Of a stretch of DNA of 6,593 nucleotides, positions 1 through 5,591 are shown piece after piece. The stretch comes from Bacteroidota bacterium (GTDB lineage Bacteria > Bacteroidota > Bacteroidia > Chitinophagales > Chitinophagaceae), in contig JAKPBL010000148.1 in the NCBI GenBank assembly GCA_029778965.1, positions 1-6,593 on the forward strand, given 5' to 3'. The translations under genes were made by a program, and so were the position numbers. Numbering within the stretch: position 1 is the first letter of the stretch; each line of letters opens with the position of its first letter. The notes beneath the pieces are model-generated. The model was not told the origin of the DNA. It worked only from the letters and a program-made list of their open reading frames with translations, and did no database searches.

Positions 1-187
1 TTCAAAGCGCTCTTTTGATCTTTTACTAACCGCAGGTCTTGCTCCTTTCCCCCGGGTGTAGCGCTTTGCCGGTTTTATCCGACGGCTGGCGTGTAACTCC
101 TTTGCGTCTTTGCTCCTTTGCGGTCTTTGCGTGAAACAGGCATATACCACGCGTGAAACAGAACTGCCCGCACTAATACATATCCCC
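1..187. other. Non-coding tail downstream of porX
   Basis: No convincing gene lies here. On the plus strand all frames entering from the left edge stop quickly (for example TGA at 16-18), so the first bases could be the 3' end of an upstream plus-strand gene, but this cannot be decided. Minus-strand starts at 143 and 181 reach stops within about 22 codons. The stretch holds a degenerate CTTTGCG repeat (99-133), an 11-base direct repeat (129-139 and 151-161) and a 9-base inverted repeat (arms 3-11 and 60-68, 48 bases apart). No hairpin followed by a T-tract that would serve as a porX terminator is visible. Confidence 0.6.
99..133. repeat. Degenerate CTTTGCGnn short tandem repeat
   Basis: About four imperfect 8-9 base units in a row read CCTTTGCGT, CTTTGCTC, CTTTGCGGT, CTTTGCGTG. 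A weaker echo (GTCTTGCTCCTTTCC) sits at 36-50 and CGCTTTGCC occurs at 62-70. The complement, CGCAAAGAC-like, resembles an intergenic low-complexity repeat that I recall from many Bacteroidota and other genomes; its function is unknown. It lies beyond the stop codon of porX, a usual intergenic position for such sequences. The family assignment is from memory. Confidence 0.5.
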
Positions 188-1744
188 TCACTTACTCGTC
201 ATCTTGATCACCGGCACAATCATCTCCTCCAGGCTAATGCCCCCATGCTGAAAACTATTCCTGTAATAGTTCGCGTAATGATTATAATTATTCGGGTAAC
301 ACAAATAGCCGTCTTCTTTGGCGAAGATATACGATGAGTTCACCGTGGGCACCGGTAGCCCCGCCTCTTTCGGATCACGCACCGCCAGCACTTCCTTCGC
401 CTCGTACGCCAGGTTGCGGCCATGCTTGTACCGCAGGTTGGTAGTGGTTTGCTTGTCGCCCACTACTTTGTGCGGCGTTTTCACGCGCACCGATCCGTGA
501 TCGGTCGCCAGCACGATGTTGATCTTTTTATCGGCGATCTTTTTCAGCGCCTGGAACAAAGGCGAATGCTCAAACCAACTCACCGTAAGACTGCGGTAAC
601 TCATCTCATCGCTGGCCAGCTCTTTCAACACTTCCATCTCCGTACGCGCATGGCTTAACATATCCACGAAGTTGTACACGATAACGTTGAGGTGATTGCC
701 CATCATATTGTGGATATTCGCCACCAGGTCGTTGCCCGCCTGGTGGTTGACCACCTTGGTATACGAAAATTTCAGGTCGTCTTTCTTCAGCCTTTTCAAC
801 TGCCCGCGGAAGAACTGCTCTTCCTCCAGGTTCTTGCCTCCCTCCTCCTCATCGTTCTTCCACAACTGCGGAAACTGCTTTTCGATCTCCGCCGGCATCA
901 ATCCCGCGAAGATCGCGTTGCGCGCATATTGCGTAGCCGTGGGCAAAATGCTGTAAAACGTATCTTCTTCCAGTATCCTGAAATAGGCCGCGAATATGGG
1001 CTGTATCGCTTTCCACTGGTCGAAGCGCAGGTTGTCGATCAGGATAAAAAACAACGGCGTTTCACGGTCGGCATGCGGCAGCACTTTAAACCGGAAAAGC
1101 GTGTTCGACATAATGGGCGACTCGTCTGATTTCGGGTTCACCCATTTCAAATAGTTTTTACTGATGAACTTGCCGAATTCGGTATTGGCTTCCTGCTTCT
1201 GCGACTGCAGTACTTCGCGCATCTCGGGACTATCGCTCTTTTCCATTTCCAGCTCCCAGTACACCAGCTTCTTGTAGATGTCCATCCACTCGTTGTAATC
1301 GGGATTGCTGTTCAACGCCATGAAGAGATTGCGAAACTGCTGCTGGTAAGCTGAAGTGGTTTTCTCGGCCACCAGGCGACGGTTATCGAGTATCTTCTTC
1401 AGGCTCAGCAACACCTGGTTCGGGTTCACCGGCTTGATGAGGTAATCGCTGATCTGCGAGCCGATGGCTTCGTCCATCAGGTTTTCCGTTTCATTCTTGG
1501 TGACCAGCACCACCGGCACCTGCTGGTTGATCTCTTTGATCTTGGCCAGGGTTTCCAGTCCCGTAATGCCCGGCATGGTTTCATCGAGCAGCACCAGGTC
1601 AACCATGTTTTCCTTGATATAATCGATCGCATCAAACCCGTTCGTAAGCGTTTCAACGGCATATCCTTTCGATTCCAGGAACAGTTTCTGCGAACGGAGG
1701 CTCTCCATTTCGTCGTCAACCCAGAGTATGGTGGCTATCGGCAT
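188..1744 (-). CDS. porX: PorX: response regulator with PglZ phosphodiesterase domain
   Basis: PorX is the response regulator of the PorX/PorY system that controls type IX secretion and gliding in Bacteroidota; it is cytoplasmic. The 518-residue protein has an N-terminal CheY-like receiver (about 1-120) with acidic pair D10/D11, phospho-acceptor D54 (motif LVLLDETMPG), T82 and K104. A helical linker (about 121-205) follows, then a PglZ domain of the alkaline phosphatase superfamily (about 206-518). The expected metal/nucleophile set is complete: D237 (LIDNLRFDQ), T271 (PTATQYARN), D361 and H365 (FVDMLSHART), D415/H416 (ATDHG) and H500 (QHGG). Characterised PorX proteins cleave oligonucleotides with this domain and use Thr271, so this copy should be active. 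The ATG at 1742-1744 is chosen because it starts right before the receiver beta-1 strand. No output DNA-binding domain is seen; family members act by partner binding, including an ECF sigma factor in Porphyromonas. The kinase PorY is not in this window. Confidence 0.95.
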   Translation of the reverse strand: MPIATILWVDDEMESLRSQKLFLESKGYAVETLTNGFDAIDYIKENMVDLVLLDETMPGITGLETLAKIKEINQQVPVVLVTKNETENLMDEAIGSQISDYLIKPVNPNQVLLSLKKILDNRRLVAEKTTSAYQQQFRNLFMALNSNPDYNEWMDIYKKLVYWELEMEKSDSPEMREVLQSQKQEANTEFGKFISKNYLKWVNPKSDESPIMSNTLFRFKVLPHADRETPLFFILIDNLRFDQWKAIQPIFAAYFRILEEDTFYSILPTATQYARNAIFAGLMPAEIEKQFPQLWKNDEEEGGKNLEEEQFFRGQLKRLKKDDLKFSYTKVVNHQAGNDLVANIHNMMGNHLNVIVYNFVDMLSHARTEMEVLKELASDEMSYRSLTVSWFEHSPLFQALKKIADKKINIVLATDHGSVRVKTPHKVVGDKQTTTNLRYKHGRNLAYEAKEVLAVRDPKEAGLPVPTVNSSYIFAKEDGYLCYPNNYNHYANYYRNSFQHGGISLEEMIVPVIKMTSK

Positions 1745-1749
1745 AGATT

Positions 1750-1757
1750 CAAATGTA
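1750..1757 (-). promoter_or_regulatory. Candidate -7 element for porX
   Basis: Read on the minus strand the bases are TACATTTG, an exact match to the Bacteroidota -7 consensus TAnnTTTG. Only five bases separate it from the porX ATG. Transcripts normally start a few bases after this element, so the mRNA could be leaderless or nearly so. No good -33 TTTG/TTG lies at the usual spacing; the nearest TTG is about 35 bases away. Matches to TAnnTTTG also arise by chance, so this is a prediction. Confidence 0.4.
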
Positions 1758-1777
1758 ATTTATCTGTAGTGGGTTCG

Positions 1778-1785
1778 TAGCTTTG
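1778..1785 (+). promoter_or_regulatory. Candidate -7 element for the HD-lpx gene run
   Basis: TAGCTTTG matches TAnnTTTG exactly and lies 34 bases before the ATG of the HD-domain gene, leaving room for a leader of about 30 bases that is AT-rich, as is usual for translation without Shine-Dalgarno in this phylum. No exact -33 TTG occurs at 17-23 bases upstream, so the element is only partly supported. It points away from the porX element on the other strand, with 20 bases between the two. Confidence 0.45.
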
Positions 1786-1819
1786 CGCAGCACAATTCTG
1801 CTATTTTAACAATTGTACG

Positions 1820-3058
1820 ATGAGCGGTATCCGCAAAATAGTGAACGACCCGGTATATGGCTTTGTTACCATCAGCCACCCACTGGTGCTCTGGGTCATC
1901 GACCATCCTTATTACCAGCGCCTGCGCCGCATCCAGCAAATGGCGCTGGCTCAACTGGTATATCCCGGCGCCGTTCACACCCGGCTGCACCATTCGATGG
2001 GCGCTTACCACCTGATCACGAATGCCATCGCCGAATTACGCAACAAGAACGTGGAGATATCGCCCGAAGAAGAAGTGGCGGCGCAGATCGCCATCCTGCT
2101 CCATGATGTAGGGCATGGTCCTTTTTCGCACGCGCTGGAGCAAACCCTCATAGAAGGCATCAGCCATGAAGAACTGTCGCTCGCCATCATGGAAAGGCTG
2201 AACCACGAAGCAGAAGGCCGCCTTTCGCTGGCCATCCGCATTTTTACAGGCAGCTATGAGAAACCCTTTCTGCACCAGCTCATATCGGGGCAACTGGATG
2301 TTGACCGCATGGATTACCTCACGCGCGACAGCTTTTATACCGGGGTATCGGAAGGCGTGATCGGTTACGACCGTATTCTCAAAATGCTGGCGGTACGTGA
2401 TGGTGAGCTGCTGGTAGAGGAGAAAGCGATCTATTCGATCGAAAAATTCCTGGTATCGCGGCGCCTGATGTACTGGCAGGTGTACCTGCACAAAACGGTT
2501 CTCTGCGTAGAAAAAATGCTGGTGAAGATCATCAAACGCGCCCGCCTGCTGATCAGCGACGGGGTCGATGTGAAAGCGCCCTCGCCCATGCTGGATTATT
2601 TCCTGCACCTGAACGGCCCGTTCCAACCCGATGCCGACCTGGAGCAATTTTGCCAGCTCGACGATACCGATGTACTGGCTGCCATCAAATGCTGGTGCCG
2701 GCACGGCGACCAGGTATTGTCCGCCCTCTGCCGCATGATCATCGACCGCAAGCTGCTGAAAGTGAAACTAACCTCAACGCCGGTAGACCCCGGTCAGCAG
2801 CAGGCCTGCCTCGAAGAGCTGGTACGGCGCACCGGTCTCAGCGAAGAAGATGCATCCTTCCTGGTTTTCAGCGGCGAATCCGTCAATACCACCTATAACC
2901 CGCGCGACGAAAGCATCCAGATTCTTTTTAAAGACGGTTCGGTAAAAGACATTTCTGCGGTCGACAACGCCCTGATACAGCACAATTTATCCCGCCCTGT
3001 CAAAAAATACTACTTTTGCTACCTGAATCAGGAAAGAATAGCCGACTGGTTCCATTAA
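1820..3058 (+). CDS. HD-domain phosphohydrolase (dGTPase/SAMHD1-like family)
   Basis: A 412-residue cytoplasmic protein of the HD superfamily, closest in pattern to the dNTP triphosphohydrolase-like group (COG1078-type). The N-terminal PxYG / HPLVLWVIDHPYYQRLRRIQQ segment leads into YPGAVHTRLHHSMG. The metal-binding set is complete: H58, H95-D96 (LLHDVGHGPFSH) and D162 in LDVDRMDYLTRD, which aligns by motif with SAMHD1 H167, H206/D207 and D311; Y166 and D170 match the substrate-contacting Y315 and D319, and H116 matches H233. The C-terminal half (about 200-412) is helical, then mixed, and shows no second known domain. It is first in the run leading to lpxD, 22 bases downstream, and divergent from porX. 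The true substrate is unknown: family members cut dNTPs or other phosphorylated nucleotides. ATG 1820 gives the family-typical N-terminus; no Shine-Dalgarno is present. A direct role in lipid A synthesis is not supported by sequence. Confidence 0.9.
   Translation: MSGIRKIVNDPVYGFVTISHPLVLWVIDHPYYQRLRRIQQMALAQLVYPGAVHTRLHHSMGAYHLITNAIAELRNKNVEISPEEEVAAQIAILLHDVGHGPFSHALEQTLIEGISHEELSLAIMERLNHEAEGRLSLAIRIFTGSYEKPFLHQLISGQLDVDRMDYLTRDSFYTGVSEGVIGYDRILKMLAVRDGELLVEEKAIYSIEKFLVSRRLMYWQVYLHKTVLCVEKMLVKIIKRARLLISDGVDVKAPSPMLDYFLHLNGPFQPDADLEQFCQLDDTDVLAAIKCWCRHGDQVLSALCRMIIDRKLLKVKLTSTPVDPGQQQACLEELVRRTGLSEEDASFLVFSGESVNTTYNPRDESIQILFKDGSVKDISAVDNALIQHNLSRPVKKYYFCYLNQERIADWFH
2986..3018 (+). promoter_or_regulatory. 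Candidate internal promoter ahead of lpxD
   Basis: TACTTTTG at 3011-3018 matches TAnnTTTG and is preceded, 21 bases upstream, by TTTA (2986-2989), one mismatch from the -33 TTTG. It lies inside the last codons of the HD-domain gene and would start a transcript some 55-60 bases before the lpxD ATG, allowing lpx expression independent of the HD gene. It could be a chance match within coding sequence. Confidence 0.3.
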
Positions 3059-3080
3059 AGCCAATATAAATCAAACTCGT

Positions 3081-4133
3081 ATGCAATTCAGCGCCGCGCA
3101 GATCGCCGTGCTCATCAATGGGAAAGTAGAGGGAGATCCTCAGCAGTCGGTCGGCTCTTTCGGCAAAATCGAGGAGGCGGGCAAAGGGCAGTTGTCTTTC
3201 CTGGCCAATCCCAAATACGAAGACTATCTCTATAGCACCGCTGCGTCGGTGGTGATCGTGAATGAAGCCCTTGAACTGAAGCAGAAAGTGAACGCTACCC
3301 TGGTACGGGTGCCCGATGCCTATTCGGCTTTCGCCACCCTGCTCAGCAAATACCAGGAGCTGAAGACCCAGCAATTGGTGGGCAGGCAGGACCCCTGTTT
3401 TATTGCTCCCGGCGCCAGCCTTGGCGAAGGTGTGTTTATCGGCGCCTTTGTATATGTGGGCGAGAATGCGGTGATCGGAAACCATGTCAAAATATTCCCC
3501 AATACTTTTATCGGCAATAACGTGGTGATTGGCGACGGCACCATTATACATGCAGGCGTAAAAATCTACCACGACTGCAAAGTGGGTAAAAACGTAACCA
3601 TTCATGCCGGTTCGGTGATCGGCAGCGACGGTTTCGGCTTTGCGCCGCAGGCCGACGGCAGCTTCAAGAAAGTACCGCAGATCGGTAACGTAGTGGTGGA
3701 AGACGGGGTGGAAATAGGCGCCAACGCCACCATCGACCGCGCCACCATCGGCTCTACCATTATCCGCAGCGGCGCTAAGCTCGACAACCTGATACAGGTA
3801 GCCCATAACGTAGAAGTAGGCCACAATACCGTGATCGCCGCGCAGGCGGGCGTCAGCGGCAGCACCAAAATCGGCAACAATGTAATGATCGGCGGGCAGG
3901 CGGGCATTGTGGGCCATATCGTCATCGCCGACGGCATCAAGATCAACGCACAAAGCGGCGTCAGCAAATCGATCAAGCAACCCAATACGGCCGTGACCGG
4001 GTCACCGGCCTTCGATTATACCAGCGCGCTCCGCAGCCAGGCCGTGAGCCGCAACCTGCCGGAAATGGAAAAACGATTGAAAGATCTGGAACTGCTGGTC
4101 AAGCAATTGATGGCAGAAAGAGTCAATTTATAA
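3081..4133 (+). CDS. lpxD: LpxD: UDP-3-O-(3-hydroxyacyl)glucosamine N-acyltransferase
   Basis: LpxD performs the third step of lipid A synthesis, moving an (R)-3-hydroxyacyl chain from ACP to the 2-amine of UDP-3-O-acyl-glucosamine in the cytoplasm. At 350 residues it is close to the E. coli length (341). The uridine-binding N-terminal domain (about 1-105) includes LSFLANPKYEDYLYSTAASVVIV. From about 108 to 310 runs a left-handed beta-helix of hexapeptide repeats ([IV]GxxxxI type). The catalytic His is H242 (IQVAHNVEVG) and the second conserved His is H279 (IVGHIVI); the 37-residue spacing equals that of H239/H276 in E. coli. FGFAPQADGSFKKVPQIG is the typical LpxD loop. A C-terminal amphipathic helix (about 322-350) ends the protein. 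The gene is 22 bases after the HD gene and 6 bases before the lpxC-fabZ fusion, so co-transcription is likely. Confidence 0.96.
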   Translation: MQFSAAQIAVLINGKVEGDPQQSVGSFGKIEEAGKGQLSFLANPKYEDYLYSTAASVVIVNEALELKQKVNATLVRVPDAYSAFATLLSKYQELKTQQLVGRQDPCFIAPGASLGEGVFIGAFVYVGENAVIGNHVKIFPNTFIGNNVVIGDGTIIHAGVKIYHDCKVGKNVTIHAGSVIGSDGFGFAPQADGSFKKVPQIGNVVVEDGVEIGANATIDRATIGSTIIRSGAKLDNLIQVAHNVEVGHNTVIAAQAGVSGSTKIGNNVMIGGQAGIVGHIVIADGIKINAQSGVSKSIKQPNTAVTGSPAFDYTSALRSQAVSRNLPEMEKRLKDLELLVKQLMAERVNL

Positions 4134-4139
4134 AAAAGC

Positions 4140-5546
4140 ATGGATAGTAAATTCAACCCCGACAAGCAACATACAGTAGGCGCTCCCATCAGTATTTCAG
4201 GAACCGGTTTGCATACCGGCGTAAAAGTCGACATGACCTTCACGCCCGCCAGTCCCGGCTTCGGCTTGCAGTTCCAGCGCATTGACCTGCCCGGCCAACC
4301 CGTTATCAAGGCCGACTGCGACCTGGTTACAGATACCTCGCGTGGCACCACCATCGAAGACAATGGCGCCAAAGTGAGCACCGTTGAACACGTACTGGCT
4401 GCCCTGGTGGGTATGGGCATCGACAATTGCCTGATCGAGATCAACGGGCCCGAAACCCCCATCATGGACGGCAGCTCGCAGCCCTTTGTGGAAATGATAG
4501 AAGAAGCGGGAGTGCAGGAACAGCCCGCCGCCAAAGCCTGGTACAGCATCGACGAGAACATCCATCTCTACGATGATCACAAGCGCGTGGAAATGGTGGC
4601 CATGCCTTCGCTCGATTACCAGATCACCACGCTGATCGACTTCAATTCACCCGTGCTGGGCACCCAGCATGCGGGGCTGAAGAACATGCGCAATTTCGTA
4701 AAAGACATTTCCCCCTGCCGCACCTTCGTTTTTCTCCACGAGCTGGAAATGCTGCTGGAACACAACCTGATCAAGGGGGGCGATATCAATAATGCAATCG
4801 TGGTGGTGGATAAGCCGCTTACCGAAGAAGCGATGGGCCGACTGGCCAAAACCTTCGGCCGCGCAAACATGGCGGTAAAGCACGAAGGTTACCTGAACAA
4901 CCTGGAGCTGCGTTATCCCAATGAACCGGCCCGCCATAAATTGCTGGATATTGTAGGAGACCTGGCCCTGATCGGCTACCCGGTTAAAATGCGCATCATA
5001 GCCAACCGTCCGGGTCACAGCACCAATGTGGCTTTCGCCAAAAAGATCAAGCAGTACATCAAGAAGAACAAGCACCTGAAAGATGTACCGGTATATGACC
5101 CTACCCAACCGCCAATCTATACGGCGCAGCAGATCGAGCGTACCCTGCCGCATCGTTACCCTTTTTTACTGGTAGATAAAATTATCGCACTGACCGATAC
5201 CTATATCGTGGGCGTGAAAAACGTAACCTTTAACGAACCGTTCTTCACCGGGCATTTTCCCGGGAACCCAGTAATGCCGGGTGTATTATTATGCGAGGCA
5301 CTGGCACAAACCCGTGGCATTCTCGCCATCAATACCATGCCCCCGGCCGAGTACGACACCTATTTCCTTAAGATCGACAATTGCAAGTTCAAACAGAAGA
5401 TCGTGCCGGGCGATACCATGCTGCTGAAAATGGAGCTGGCAGCCCCCATCCGCCGGGGTATCTGCGAAATGCGGGGAACGGTATACGTAGGGAATAAGCT
5501 GTGTGCCGAAGCCGATATGGTGGCCCAGGTGGTAAAACGCGGATAG
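4140..5546 (+). CDS. lpxC/fabZ: LpxC-FabZ fusion: lipid A deacetylase / 3-hydroxyacyl-ACP dehydratase
   Basis: The 468-residue protein joins two enzymes. Residues 1 to about 310 are LpxC, the zinc deacetylase that commits UDP-3-O-acyl-GlcNAc to lipid A: E83/H84 (STVEHVLAAL), H266 and D270 (RHKLLD), and H293 (PGHSTNVAF) match E78/H79, H238, D242 and H265 of E. coli. Residues about 326-468 are FabZ, the hot-dog dehydratase making trans-2-enoyl-ACP: H372 and E386 (GHFPGNPVMPGVLLCEALAQ) keep the 14-residue spacing of H54/E68. A lysine-rich then proline-rich linker (about 301-325) connects them. Between H84 and H266 the chain is about 23 residues longer than in E. coli, with the extra length mostly in about 225-262. 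The start follows the lpxD stop by 6 bases, with an A-rich lead and no Shine-Dalgarno. This fusion is common in Bacteroidota, so no sequencing error is implied. Confidence 0.96.
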   Translation: MDSKFNPDKQHTVGAPISISGTGLHTGVKVDMTFTPASPGFGLQFQRIDLPGQPVIKADCDLVTDTSRGTTIEDNGAKVSTVEHVLAALVGMGIDNCLIEINGPETPIMDGSSQPFVEMIEEAGVQEQPAAKAWYSIDENIHLYDDHKRVEMVAMPSLDYQITTLIDFNSPVLGTQHAGLKNMRNFVKDISPCRTFVFLHELEMLLEHNLIKGGDINNAIVVVDKPLTEEAMGRLAKTFGRANMAVKHEGYLNNLELRYPNEPARHKLLDIVGDLALIGYPVKMRIIANRPGHSTNVAFAKKIKQYIKKNKHLKDVPVYDPTQPPIYTAQQIERTLPHRYPFLLVDKIIALTDTYIVGVKNVTFNEPFFTGHFPGNPVMPGVLLCEALAQTRGILAINTMPPAEYDTYFLKIDNCKFKQKIVPGDTMLLKMELAAPIRRGICEMRGTVYVGNKLCAEADMVAQVVKRG

Positions 5547-5549
5547 GTA

Positions 5550-5583
5550 TTTGGCGTCATATAGGTCAATTCACCTATTTTTG
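5550..5583 (+). promoter_or_regulatory. Candidate promoter for lpxA
   Basis: TTTG at 5550-5553 (-33) and TATTTTTG at 5576-5583 (-7, exact TAnnTTTG) are 22 bases apart, the best two-part match to the Bacteroidota promoter in this window. The -7 element ends 8 bases before the lpxA ATG, so the start site would fall within a few bases of the codon. This would give lpxA and the downstream ABC gene their own transcript. Its last part overlaps a possible hairpin/T-tract. Confidence 0.5.
5561..5582 (+). terminator. Possible weak hairpin with T-tract between lpxC-fabZ and lpxA
   Basis: ATAGGT (5561-5566) pairs perfectly with ACCTAT (5573-5578) across a 6-base loop, and a run of five T follows (5578-5582). 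The layout resembles an intrinsic terminator or attenuator 15 bases after the lpxC-fabZ stop. The stem has only two G-C pairs, so it may be weak or only partly effective, and the T-run is shared with the -7 element of the candidate lpxA promoter. Confidence 0.3.
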
Positions 5584-5591
5584 CACGTCAA

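Noticed and set aside
3..68. 9-base inverted repeat (arms 3-11 and 60-68) as a terminator or mobile-element end
   Set aside because: The loop is 48 bases with no T-tract, and no transposase or target duplication is visible; the arms are related to the CTTTGCG repeat and may match by shared composition.
110..337. 75-codon plus-strand frame starting in the repeat region
   Set aside because: It begins in the CTTTGCG repeat and runs antisense into the porX 3' end; composition is not protein-like.
692..1129. 145-codon plus-strand frame opposite porX
   Set aside because: Antisense to the PglZ domain, whose conserved residues fix the true frame; no recognisable protein.
2036..2704. 222-codon open frame on the minus strand inside the HD-domain gene
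   Set aside because: Antisense of a well-supported gene with intact catalytic motifs; no family resemblance or promoter.
3420..3960. Recurrent ATCGGCAA-like motifs in lpxD and lpxA that look like a DNA repeat array
   Set aside because: They are explained by the I-G-x-N hexapeptide repeats of the beta-helix; spacing varies and the frame is kept, so this is neither a CRISPR nor a mobile repeat.
3000..3980. 326-codon open frame on the minus strand opposite lpxD
   Set aside because: Antisense shadow of the hexapeptide-repeat coding sequence; GC-rich codon bias keeps it open. The protein is low in recognisable motifs and the plus-strand gene is certain.
5040..5130. Possible frameshift or missing stop joining lpxC and fabZ
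   Set aside because: The frame is continuous through a plausible linker and both domains are complete; the fusion is a known Bacteroidota arrangement.
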